DNA of 64,000 nt, taken from positions 107,472-171,471 of the forward strand of contig CBHWDN010000008.1 of NCBI GenBank assembly GCA_966112585.1. Reading direction: 5' to 3'. Source of the stretch: Gemmatimonas sp966112585. Its GTDB lineage: Bacteria > Gemmatimonadota > Gemmatimonadetes > Gemmatimonadales > Gemmatimonadaceae. Below are positions 25,911 to 33,822 of this stretch, piece after piece. The notes below the pieces were generated by a model, which saw nothing but the letters and a program-made list of their open reading frames with translations, was not told the DNA's origin and made no database searches. The stretch's first letter is position 1; each line of letters starts with the position of its first letter. The translations under genes were made by a program, and so were the position numbers.

Positions 25911-26480
25911 TCATCGCGTGGGACGCCCAGCAGGGCGCGTGGCATTCAGCTGTTCGAGCGCTCGCGCGAGTCGCACGCGCGAATTGCCTTCGGAGATGCC
26001 GAGTGTTTCGGCGATCTCGGCGTGGGAAAGTCCCTCGAGCTGCTTGAGCAGCAACACCGTGCGCAGCGCGACCGGGAGTTCGGCGAGCCGTTGTTCGGCT
26101 TCCAGCACTTCCGGAGCGAGGTCGGGACGCGATGCCGCGATGAACAGATCGACCACCGGAAGCGCGTCTTCGCGGCGCCGTTGCGTAGTCCGCAGGCGCA
26201 TCAGCGCGCCCCGGGTCACGCATTGCACGAGCCACGCGTCAAGACGCCCCGTCTCCTGATATCGACGAAGCGCACTTGGCAGCGCGACAAATAGGTCGTG
26301 CAGCACGTCTTCGGCGTCGCTCCGGTTCCCCACCACCCTCCACGCCACTCGAAGCAGGCGTGGCGCCAGCTCGGTGTAGAGAGCGCCAAGCGCCTCACGG
26401 TCGCCCGATCGAATCCGGTCGAGGAGCGCGCTGTGTGGCGATTGGGATGAGTGAGCGGAAGCCAGGGCGGGTGCGGTCAT
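25911..26480 (-). CDS. ECF RNA polymerase sigma factor
   Basis: 189 residues. Region 2 is DREALGALYTELAPRLLRVAWRVVGNRSDAEDVLHDLFV; region 4 is LPVALRTVLLLKQLEGLSHAEIAETLGISEGNSRVRLARALEQL. The start at 26480 removes an antisense-like extension. The anti-sigma-like gene follows after 7 nt. ECF factors direct polymerase to stress or envelope promoters when their anti-sigma lets go. The upstream region contains an inverted repeat (26492-26519) that may belong to its own promoter. Confidence 0.9.
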   Translation of the reverse strand: MTAPALASAHSSQSPHSALLDRIRSGDREALGALYTELAPRLLRVAWRVVGNRSDAEDVLHDLFVALPSALRRYQETGRLDAWLVQCVTRGALMRLRTTQRRREDALPVVDLFIAASRPDLAPEVLEAEQRLAELPVALRTVLLLKQLEGLSHAEIAETLGISEGNSRVRLARALEQLNATRPAGRPTR

Positions 26481-26491
26481 GGTCAGAGAGG

Positions 26492-26519
26492 GACAACCCT
26501 GGAATGCCGCCGGGTTGTC
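26492..26519. promoter_or_regulatory. Inverted repeat upstream of ECF sigma gene
   Basis: GACAACCC (26492-26499) and GGGTTGTC (26512-26519) are perfect inverse copies 12 nt apart, beginning 12 bp upstream of the sigma factor ATG. GTTGT...ACAAC is repeated further upstream. An autoregulatory or operator role is an inference. Confidence 0.35.
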
Positions 26520-26566
26520 TTTCGTTACAACTCGCCCGAGGATTGTAGCACCCCTACCTCCCGCCC

Positions 26567-27016
26567 ATGACTCGTGTACTGTTGACAGCGGTCGCCCTGA
26601 TCGCCCCAAAGCTCCTGGCAGCGCAGGATATCTCGAAGCTGTCGTGGATGCGCGGCTGCTGGTCGCGGCGCACCGCAACATCCATCATTGAAGAGCAGTG
26701 GATGGCGCCGCTCGGCGGAACCATGCTTGGGATGGGGCGCACAACGCGTGGCGCGGAAACCCGCGAGTGGGAGTTCCTTCGCATTGCCACAGTCGATCAA
26801 AAACTCGCCTACATCGCGCTGCCGAGCGGTCAGGAGGAAGCAATTTTTCCGGCGACGACGGTAAGTGACACGCTGGTGGTGTTCGAGAATCCGGCGCATG
26901 ACTTTCCGAAGTTCATTCGATACAAGCGGGTCAAAGCAGACTCGGTTGTGGCTACAGTTGGTGCCGGAGCGCGGGAGATTGTGTATTCCTACGGTCGCGC
27001 GAACTGCGCTAACTGA
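26567..27016 (+). CDS. DUF6265-like exported protein
   Basis: 149 residues. Short signal peptide MTRVLLTAVALIAPKLLAAQ. The body follows the DUF6265 pattern: LSWMRGCWSRR, EEQWMAPLGGTMLGMGRT, EFLRI, LAYIALPSGQ, VFENPAHDFPKFIRYKRV. This is a lipocalin-like family with no proven role. It is divergent from the ECF sigma gene. The last codons (RANCAN) fall inside a dispersed repeat, so the natural C-terminus may have been altered by it. Confidence 0.78.
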   Translation: MTRVLLTAVALIAPKLLAAQDISKLSWMRGCWSRRTATSIIEEQWMAPLGGTMLGMGRTTRGAETREWEFLRIATVDQKLAYIALPSGQEEAIFPATTVSDTLVVFENPAHDFPKFIRYKRVKADSVVATVGAGAREIVYSYGRANCAN

Positions 27017-27048
27017 AACGACGCTAACTCAGCGGCGCTTACTAGCGG
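27001..27048. repeat. Short 3'-end repeat, copy B
   Basis: GAACTGCGCTAACTGAAACG followed by further units to CGCTTACTAGCGG matches the motif order of 23699-23760. It supplies the stop codons of both convergent genes (TGA at 27014-27016 and TAG on the minus strand at 27042-27044). Confidence 0.45.
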
Positions 27049-29330
27049 ATTGTGACTCTCGTGATTTCGACGACAGTGCGCGACGGCGATTTCTTCATGC
27101 CGAATTGCAAGCCTTCCAGTTGCTTCAGATCGAGGGGACCCGCGACGTCGGCCATGAGATCGTACGACTGAAAGGTCGGATAGGGTCTTGGCAGCAACAC
27201 CAGTGGCACGCGCTTGAGCTCACTCAGCGCCACGGCCTGCGTAGTGACCATTGTACCCAATGTGATCATCGTGCCCCATGCGGATCCATCTCGCATGGTG
27301 AGCGCGACCTGCACTTCCGTCGCGTTCGCGGCGCGACCGGTGATCAATAGCGAGTCGCCCTTCTGCGTCAACTTTGCCGGCATCACCGCACGAAACGCAA
27401 TGTGCTCGGCGATGCTGCCGAAGTCATCAACGGCCATGCGCCACGCAGCGGGCGTGCTGTTGTACTCGGGAACGAACTCCGAACGATAGCGCACGCCTTC
27501 CATGTAGCCCGGTGCGATCACGCGCGCGAAATCTCTCGCCGCGTCGAATACTGCCTTCGCCGATGCGGGAACGCGATTGGCCCAGTCTTCGCGCGCTGAG
27601 TCGTTGAGCGTGAGGCGGCGATAGGCGTTGCGCGCAGTCGTCACCAATGAATCGGGCGTATCGCTCGGCGCGTAGTAATCGCCCAGCATGCCACCGCGAA
27701 GCGATCGCTGCGGAGTGTATGCCGACGGCCGTGCCGATGCGCTCGTGAGCAGATACACACCAGGCTTCACCTGAAACGCCGCCGACATGCCACCCGGCTG
27801 CCATCTGTTGCCGGTGTTCAACGGTCGCAGACGCACACCTGACCTGAGTTCGGGGATCATCACTTTCATCGCACGCGGCCGATGCACGATGCGCGTGACC
27901 GCGCGCGTGAGTGTGCCGTACGTGAATGGATCGATCACCGGTTCAGCGTCGGGCATGACTTCGAGTCGCCACACGCCGGGCGCGAGCCGGTCGAGGAAAT
28001 ACGCACCACTGCCGGCGTACTGCACGAGCGGCGAGCTGCCGACACCGGCGACGTGCTTCAGCGCGCCCGGCAGTGGAAGCTTGGTGGCCGTGGTTCCGGT
28101 ATAGGCAAACAGCGTGTCGGTCATCAGCTCGCTCTGCCCATCGCCGCTCGCATCGAGCTTCACCGTTGCGCCGTCCCACGCGATCGATGCCGTTGTCGGA
28201 TAGCTCCCAGCGTCGAAACCCCGTCGAACATGCCGAAACACTTCACCGGCAATGAGCAAGCTCACGGCCTTCTGCGGCGTATACGCGAGGTTGAGAAAGT
28301 GCGTCTGATACTCGGTGTTGCTGTACGCGACGGCCATCGGGTCATACGCGAACTGCGTCGCCCATTGAAATCCCGCGGTGCGAAAGCTGCGCGCCATGGC
28401 CGGATACATCACGGGGCGCATGATATCGGCCGCGTCGAACTCGTAGATCATGCGCGCCTTGTTGCGACAGAGTTGCTCACTGTCGAATGGCGTGAGATAC
28501 CGATCCACATTGGGCAGCGTGTTCTGCGGCAGGGCGGCGCCGCGCACGAGCCCCGAGGGATACCACTGTCCGCTCACACCCTGAATGCGTGCACCGCACA
28601 CACCGGTCGCCTGCTCCGGGCGATAGTGCTCGGTGACGTTGTAAAAGATCGGCTGCGTCGCGCCGCCCTTTCGCACAGCATCAACAAGTGTGTTGATGTA
28701 CGCGGTGATCGCGCTCGCGCTCATGCCGTCGTGATGCGGCTCGTTGAACAGTTCAAAGGCAATGATGTTGGGGTCCGCCGCGTACGACTTGCGCGTGTAC
28801 GGATTCACGTGCGCAACGAACTGCTCCACATAGCGCCGCTGCGGCGCCTGGGCGCGCGGATCGCTTCCCATCGCGTTTTTAGGGAAGCGTGCCGAAAACC
28901 CCGGCTCGGCCGGATCCGGTTCCGGATATCCGGTTCCCCACCACGCGATTGGCGTAAGAATTGCCTTGATGCCGCGCTGATCGAGCTTCCAGAGCAGATA
29001 GTCGAACAGCTCGAGATGATCGTTGGCGAGCAGGTTGCCCAGCGTGTCGCTGACTTCGCGGTCCCACACATGGATGCGAAACGCGTCGACGCCCAAGCGC
29101 GCGAGATGCGCCACGTCGGCGTCGATGGCCGACTTGCGATTGAGACCAAGCGTGCCAATCGCACGATAGTCGTAGGCAAACGGCGCTGCATAGTTCACAC
29201 CGAAGAGCGCAACCTCGGCCTTCGTGCCGCTCCAGCGAAACACGCCCGACGAATCCACGAACGTGGGCGACTGCGCCAGCAGCGAACTGGCGCCGAGCGA
29301 AAGCGCGGCAAGAACGGAGGCGAAACGCAT
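27042..29330 (-). CDS. Exported GH5-like glycoside hydrolase
   Basis: 762 residues with signal peptide MRFASVLAALSLGASSLLAQ. A TIM-barrel catalytic region (about 30-400) reads HLARLGVDAFRIHVWDRE, with acid/base FELFNEP in the usual NEP motif and candidate nucleophile Glu in ARMIYEFDAAD. The barrel is followed by about 350 residues of beta-rich domains. The clan GH-A/cellulase-like assignment is by motif. Mannan, cellulose or another beta-glycan could be the substrate. The gene ends inside a dispersed repeat shared with the convergent DUF6265 gene. Confidence 0.8.
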   Translation of the reverse strand: MRFASVLAALSLGASSLLAQSPTFVDSSGVFRWSGTKAEVALFGVNYAAPFAYDYRAIGTLGLNRKSAIDADVAHLARLGVDAFRIHVWDREVSDTLGNLLANDHLELFDYLLWKLDQRGIKAILTPIAWWGTGYPEPDPAEPGFSARFPKNAMGSDPRAQAPQRRYVEQFVAHVNPYTRKSYAADPNIIAFELFNEPHHDGMSASAITAYINTLVDAVRKGGATQPIFYNVTEHYRPEQATGVCGARIQGVSGQWYPSGLVRGAALPQNTLPNVDRYLTPFDSEQLCRNKARMIYEFDAADIMRPVMYPAMARSFRTAGFQWATQFAYDPMAVAYSNTEYQTHFLNLAYTPQKAVSLLIAGEVFRHVRRGFDAGSYPTTASIAWDGATVKLDASGDGQSELMTDTLFAYTGTTATKLPLPGALKHVAGVGSSPLVQYAGSGAYFLDRLAPGVWRLEVMPDAEPVIDPFTYGTLTRAVTRIVHRPRAMKVMIPELRSGVRLRPLNTGNRWQPGGMSAAFQVKPGVYLLTSASARPSAYTPQRSLRGGMLGDYYAPSDTPDSLVTTARNAYRRLTLNDSAREDWANRVPASAKAVFDAARDFARVIAPGYMEGVRYRSEFVPEYNSTPAAWRMAVDDFGSIAEHIAFRAVMPAKLTQKGDSLLITGRAANATEVQVALTMRDGSAWGTMITLGTMVTTQAVALSELKRVPLVLLPRPYPTFQSYDLMADVAGPLDLKQLEGLQFGMKKSPSRTVVEITRVTIR

Positions 29331-29381
29331 GCGTGGATTCTATGTCCGCTGCGGCCAATCCGCGTGGCTGTTGGCCCGCAT

Positions 29382-29387
29382 TATACT
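29382..29387 (+). promoter_or_regulatory. Possible -10 box of a leaderless MOSC transcript
   Basis: TATACT lies 5 nt before the MOSC ATG at 29393, with no Shine-Dalgarno. That spacing would put the transcription start at or very near the start codon. No good -35 box is seen. Confidence 0.3.
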
Positions 29388-29392
29388 GCAGC

Positions 29393-30034
29393 ATGAGCCC
29401 AACCCTGCTTTCGTTGAACGTCGGGCAGCTCGAGCCGCTCACCGCCGACTCGCCCAAGCGCACCGGAATCCGGAAACATCCGGTCGGCGGCGCCATTCTC
29501 TGCGACACGCTCGGCCTGGTGGGCGATGCGATCGGTAGCCCAAAGCATCATGGCGGCCCCGATCAGGCGGTGTATCTGTACAGCGCCGAGGACTACGCGT
29601 GGTGGCGCGAGCACGAGGGTGTGGAGACGTCGCCGGGGTACTTCGGCGAGAACCTCACGATCGATGCGTGGTGGCCCGATGCACGGGTGGGCGATCACGT
29701 GACGTTCGGCGATGTCACGCTCGAACTCACGGCACCGCGCATTCCGTGCGCCACGCTCGCTGCGCGAGTTGGCGACCCGCAGTTCGTGAAGCGGTTTGCA
29801 CAGGCCGCGCGTCCCGGTGCGTATGCGCGCGTGATCACGACCGGCGCGCTCGAGGCGCCAACCGTTGGTGTGCTCACGCGCGGCCACAGCAGTTGGCCGA
29901 CGATTGTCGAACTGCTGAATGGCTGGTATCGCCTCCCCCGCAAACGCGCGGAACTGCTCGCCTACACAAGGGCCCCGCTCGCGGTGCGCGCGAGAGAGGC
30001 CTTTGTGACGTGGGCGGCGGGGGCGAGCGAGTAG
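29393..30034 (+). CDS. MOSC-domain protein (YiiM-like)
   Basis: 213 residues from MSPTLLSLNVGQ. The MOSC core includes GIRKHPVGGAIL, GSPKHHGGPDQAVYLYSAEDYAWW, GYFGENLTI and the conserved cysteine in APRIPCATLA, which binds the molybdenum cofactor or sulphur in this superfamily. The C-terminal helix pair (SWPTIVELLNGWYRLPRKRAELLAY) matches YiiM-type proteins, which reduce N-hydroxylated compounds with Moco. Divergent from the GH5-like gene. Confidence 0.85.
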   Translation: MSPTLLSLNVGQLEPLTADSPKRTGIRKHPVGGAILCDTLGLVGDAIGSPKHHGGPDQAVYLYSAEDYAWWREHEGVETSPGYFGENLTIDAWWPDARVGDHVTFGDVTLELTAPRIPCATLAARVGDPQFVKRFAQAARPGAYARVITTGALEAPTVGVLTRGHSSWPTIVELLNGWYRLPRKRAELLAYTRAPLAVRAREAFVTWAAGASE

Positions 30035-30044
30035 TCACGCCCTG

Positions 30045-31094
30045 CTACGGCAGCTCGCACCGCTTCCGCACGCGGTCCATCATCAGGATGGGCACACCAA
30101 GATTGTCTGCATCGAGTGCCTTCGCAAAATCGACGTCAGCGAATTCCACGCCGCCTTTGCCGTCGACGTTTGACAGCTGCGCCTTGCGTTTGACGAAGTC
30201 GATGGAGATCGAGGTATTCGCCGAGCCCATCGGGCCGCCCTTGGTGAGGTCTTCGCTGCGAGTGTCCTGATACGAGAGCGGCCGTCCTGCCGAGTCCACC
30301 TCAACGGACACCATGCGCTGGGGAATACCATTCGTCCGGAATCGCACGATGACAGACTTTGCGACACCGGGCTTCCTCGGCCCTTCAATATCGATGCACA
30401 CCGGGCTCGTTTCGATGGCGGGGAAGGGCGTCTTGAACTCCGCGATATTGCTGCTCAGGCGACGCACATGATCGTTGCTCACCGCTGCACGCAGCGGAGC
30501 ACCGGAGGGATTGCCGATAGTCTGCGGCGGAACGTTCTGGCACTCGACGCGCGCCCGTTCGATCATCGCATTCGGATTGCCCAAGGTCTCGGCGGTGTAG
30601 GCCGATGGACCCAACACCATGAAGTGTTCTTCGGTGCCACCGCGCCGATTCGTCACCATCGATCGCTGCTCGGCGAAGTTGATCGATATCGAGGTGTTGC
30701 GATACGCGGACTTGTTCGCATGACTCCCAGTGTCGGTGAGATCTCCCCGAACATCTGAGTAGCTGCGCAACGCTCCATCGGCACCAAGACCCACCGCGAC
30801 GTTCCGCATACCAGCGGCCGTGGAATCGAACGACATAATCAGAACTCGGGCCACCCCAGGCTGCGGCACGCCGTCCAGCACGCGGCACTTCGTCTTGGAA
30901 TCGATGGCGGGAACCAGCACTCGCACCCTATTTGGAGATACCGGCGCGGGCATGCGGAACGTCGATCCCACACGCACGCGTCCTGTGGTCATGCCATTCG
31001 GAGACACACTCGTTGGCGTCGGTCCCGGACTCGCCACACACCCCATCAGCATCACGCCTGCGCCAATGGTCATACCTGAACGAAACGCAATCAT
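30045..31094 (-). CDS. Lipoprotein with internal domain duplication
   Basis: 349 residues; lipobox LMGC near residue 19. No known family, but two similar halves are plain. In the first: LIMSFDSTAAGMRNVAVGLGADG, TSISINF, LGNPNAMIERARVEC. In the second: VIVRFRTNGIPQRMVSVEVDSAG, TSISIDF, LGVPILMMDRVRKRC. Each half is about 130-150 residues and ends Arg-x-x-Cys. It looks like a tandem duplication of a beta-rich extracytoplasmic domain. It follows the amidase gene on the same strand, separated by a terminator-like stem. Confidence 0.72.
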   Translation of the reverse strand: MIAFRSGMTIGAGVMLMGCVASPGPTPTSVSPNGMTTGRVRVGSTFRMPAPVSPNRVRVLVPAIDSKTKCRVLDGVPQPGVARVLIMSFDSTAAGMRNVAVGLGADGALRSYSDVRGDLTDTGSHANKSAYRNTSISINFAEQRSMVTNRRGGTEEHFMVLGPSAYTAETLGNPNAMIERARVECQNVPPQTIGNPSGAPLRAAVSNDHVRRLSSNIAEFKTPFPAIETSPVCIDIEGPRKPGVAKSVIVRFRTNGIPQRMVSVEVDSAGRPLSYQDTRSEDLTKGGPMGSANTSISIDFVKRKAQLSNVDGKGGVEFADVDFAKALDADNLGVPILMMDRVRKRCELP

Positions 31095-31111
31095 CCACGC
31101 CTCACTGAAGC

Positions 31112-31148
31112 TCTAAACAACAACGGCCCGCATCATTCGATGCGAGCC
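31112..31148 (-). terminator. Rho-independent terminator after amidase gene
   Basis: On the minus strand a 10-bp stem with one mismatch (arms 31139-31148 and 31125-31134, loop GAAT) is followed by a T-rich GTTGTTGTTTAG stretch. It lies 40 nt beyond the amidase stop. Confidence 0.6.
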
Positions 31149-31188
31149 GCTGTATCCTGCCCATCCGTCGTCAGTTCAGCAAGACGCC

Positions 31189-33183
31189 TTATCCCAGATT
31201 CGGCCGCTTGTTACCGAGCCAGTAGTTCTTCTGTTGATACTTGGCCGCGACGCTCAACACGATGTCGTCGAGATACAGATTGCCGGCGATCTGCGTGCAA
31301 ATCGGCTGCGCGTTGAGCACCACCGGCGCGGGCGCAGGCCTCGTCGAATCACCAGGCGCCCCTCCGCGTCCTCCGCCTCCTCCGCGTCCTTGTGCGCCTT
31401 GGCGCACCCCAAAGCCCATCTGCACCACCGCGACCGGATGACCGGTCTGTGCGTGAATGCCGGTGTCGGCCGCGCCGACATACACATCGGTGTTCTCGAG
31501 ATACTTCTGCCACGCCACGATCAGCATCTGACGGCGACGCTGCGAATTGATGAAGTCGAACGCTGTGGGCGCACGTCCCGGCACCCAGCGATTGAGCTGA
31601 CCATCGGTGCCCGTCGATCCCGGCGTGAGCGGATTCGCTGCCGGCGGCGCGCCCGGAGCGCCAGCGGCCGGTGCGCCACCACCAGCGCCTCCCGGTGCAC
31701 CACCGCGCCCCGCTCCGCCGCCACCGCCACCCTGGCGTCCGTAGCGCTCGACGACCGTCGCCATGTCGATCCCCATCTGCTTCGCCTTCCACTGCACATA
31801 CGCATCGAAGGCGGCCGCACTCTCCACGTTGATGCCACCCTGACTGCCCGAGACCTGCGGCGGTTCCGGCATATCGACGAGCTTCGCACCAAGCGACTTC
31901 AGTGAATCGGCAAACGCCGTGAACACCGGATCGGGATTGTTCTGCGTGCGCACGCCAAATCGCACGTTCTTGAAATCGATATCGCGAACGAAGTGGAACG
32001 GCATCGTGATCGTGCCCGGATCCTTTTCATCCGCGCCATGAATCACGTTGAAGACAATCGCCGCGTCTTCCACTGTGCGCGTGATGGGCCCCACGCGATC
32101 CTGCGACCAGGCGAGCACCATGCCGCCATCGCGACTCACGCGACCAAACGTTGGACGCAGTGCGCTCAAACCACACGTCGTGGCCGGGCTCACAATCGAG
32201 CCGCTCGTTTCCGTGCCAATACCGAAGGCGCAGCAACCGGCCGCAGTGGCCGACGCCGGACCAGCCGACGATCCACTCGAACTCTGCGACAAGTTCCACG
32301 GATTCTTCGTGCCACCACGAAACCAGTTGCCGCCCTGCGCGAACTGACCGGTGCTCAGCTTCGCGATCAGCACCGCACCGGCATCGCGCAAACGCACCAC
32401 GACTTCGCTGTCGTGATCAATGACGCGATTCTCGAAATCCGCCGCGCCCCACGTCGTGGGCGTACCCTTCACGGCGAACAAGTCCTTCACACCGTACGGG
32501 ATACCATGCAGCGGCCCGCGATACTTGCCTGCCGCCAACTCTGAATCACGCTCGGCGGCTTCCTTGAGCGCGCGGTCACGCAGCACCGTCACCGCGCAGA
32601 ACAGCGTCGGATTGTACTTCTCGAGCCGATCGAGATAGAGCGTCGTGAGCTTGACGCTCGTGATCTTCTTTGCGCGAATCGCCGCCGCCAGGCGGTTCAT
32701 CGGCATGAACGCGATGTCTTCCTCGTTGGTCGGAAACGGCGCGGTGCCCCACGGTTCCAGCATGAATGAGCCAGGCTTCGCCACACCGGCCCCCTTCCAT
32801 GCGAACGGCTGGCGCACAAATGCGCCCGGCCCCTTCTCGCGATACGTCTTTTCGAGCAGCGACCCTACACCACCGGGATACGGCTGAAAGGTCCAGCTCA
32901 CCGGCTCCATGTTGTCGAGCGGCACCGGGGGAGTGGCTGGCTGCTGTGCGCCAAAGCCACCACCGCCCCCTCCACCACCACCGCCGGCTGGTGGCTGCGC
33001 GAGCACCCGCGCGCCAAACCCGAAGGTCGTAGCCGCGGCGGCCGCGAGCGACGTGAACACGAACTGGCGGCGATCCACCTCACTCGCAAAACCCAGCTGC
33101 TCCGACTCCACCACGAGTCGCGCCTCCTCGGCGTCGAGCAAATCGAGTTCATCGTGCAGGCCATCGAACGGCGTCAACGACAT
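31189..33183 (-). CDS. Exported amidase-signature enzyme with glycine-rich inserts
   Basis: 664 residues; the ATG at 33183 has CGGAG 7 nt upstream. A long leader with DRRQF before a hydrophobic helix (about 37-60) suggests Tat-type export. Amidase-signature residues are present: Lys in GIPYGVKDLF, cis-Ser in NLSQSSSGSSAG, nucleophile Ser in GTETSGSIVSP, then LRPTFGRVSRDG. Three low-complexity Gly/Ala/Pro-rich stretches interrupt the fold (about residues 65-80, 475-520 and 610-635). The enzyme would hydrolyse an amide; the substrate is unknown. Length exceeds the usual 450-500 because of the inserts and leader. Confidence 0.85.
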   Translation of the reverse strand: MSLTPFDGLHDELDLLDAEEARLVVESEQLGFASEVDRRQFVFTSLAAAAATTFGFGARVLAQPPAGGGGGGGGGGFGAQQPATPPVPLDNMEPVSWTFQPYPGGVGSLLEKTYREKGPGAFVRQPFAWKGAGVAKPGSFMLEPWGTAPFPTNEEDIAFMPMNRLAAAIRAKKITSVKLTTLYLDRLEKYNPTLFCAVTVLRDRALKEAAERDSELAAGKYRGPLHGIPYGVKDLFAVKGTPTTWGAADFENRVIDHDSEVVVRLRDAGAVLIAKLSTGQFAQGGNWFRGGTKNPWNLSQSSSGSSAGPASATAAGCCAFGIGTETSGSIVSPATTCGLSALRPTFGRVSRDGGMVLAWSQDRVGPITRTVEDAAIVFNVIHGADEKDPGTITMPFHFVRDIDFKNVRFGVRTQNNPDPVFTAFADSLKSLGAKLVDMPEPPQVSGSQGGINVESAAAFDAYVQWKAKQMGIDMATVVERYGRQGGGGGGAGRGGAPGGAGGGAPAAGAPGAPPAANPLTPGSTGTDGQLNRWVPGRAPTAFDFINSQRRRQMLIVAWQKYLENTDVYVGAADTGIHAQTGHPVAVVQMGFGVRQGAQGRGGGGGRGGAPGDSTRPAPAPVVLNAQPICTQIAGNLYLDDIVLSVAAKYQQKNYWLGNKRPNLG

Positions 33184-33288
33184 GAAGCGGCTCCGGGACA
33201 AGACGTGGGCGCAGGGCGGGACGCCCTATTCAACGGCTTGCCTGCCCATTCCGCTACCAACGTCCGATTTTGCCGCACCGACCCGCTT

Positions 33289-33705
33289 CTACAGCGAGTA
33301 CACCCGCGTCACGCCCGCCTCGATATGCGTCAATCGGCCCTCGACCCAGTTCATGAACCGTTGCCGCGCGCCAAACGTGAAGGTGAATGAGGTCCCAAAG
33401 GTCGAGTAGACGCCCTGCTCGACAGAAATGGAGGTCACCGCGGTGCCGGCAGCGGGCTTGGTCGAGACAAAGAGCGAATCGGTGTACGTCCCGCCTTTGA
33501 ACACCGTGATGCTCTGGCGGGTAACGGTCACAACGCCGGCGGCCGTGCTGTCCGTGCGAACCGGCGGCGCGTTGCCGTTGATTGACTTCAACTCGTAGGA
33601 TCCATAGATGCTGCTCGGCCCGACAACGCCGTCGCCGACACAGCCGGAAGTCGCTGCGAGCAGCACCGCGGCAGCAACCGCGAGCCTCTTGGGGAATCGA
33701 ATCAT
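33289..33705 (-). CDS. Small hypothetical lipoprotein
   Basis: 138 residues from MIRFPKRLAVAAAVLLAATSGCVG, with the lipidated cysteine probably in SGC. The mature protein is beta-rich (YGSYELKSINGNAPPV, TVTRQSITVFKGGTYTDSL, FTFTFGARQRFMNWVEG), like many small Gemmatimonadota lipoproteins with a SYxLxSING-type opening. Function unknown. Divergent from the gene at 33823. Confidence 0.7.
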   Translation of the reverse strand: MIRFPKRLAVAAAVLLAATSGCVGDGVVGPSSIYGSYELKSINGNAPPVRTDSTAAGVVTVTRQSITVFKGGTYTDSLFVSTKPAAGTAVTSISVEQGVYSTFGTSFTFTFGARQRFMNWVEGRLTHIEAGVTRVYSL

Positions 33706-33822
33706 TCGTAGAGAGTGCGACGAAGGGACGACCGCGGCAACCATATCCGCGCGCCTGCGATCAAATTTCAGGACACCTCGGCTCGACTGGCGCACCTACT
33801 GGTTTTGCAGTAATAATATCCC

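Noticed and set aside
27882..29396. 504-codon plus-strand frame
   Set aside because: Antisense shadow of the GH5-like gene.
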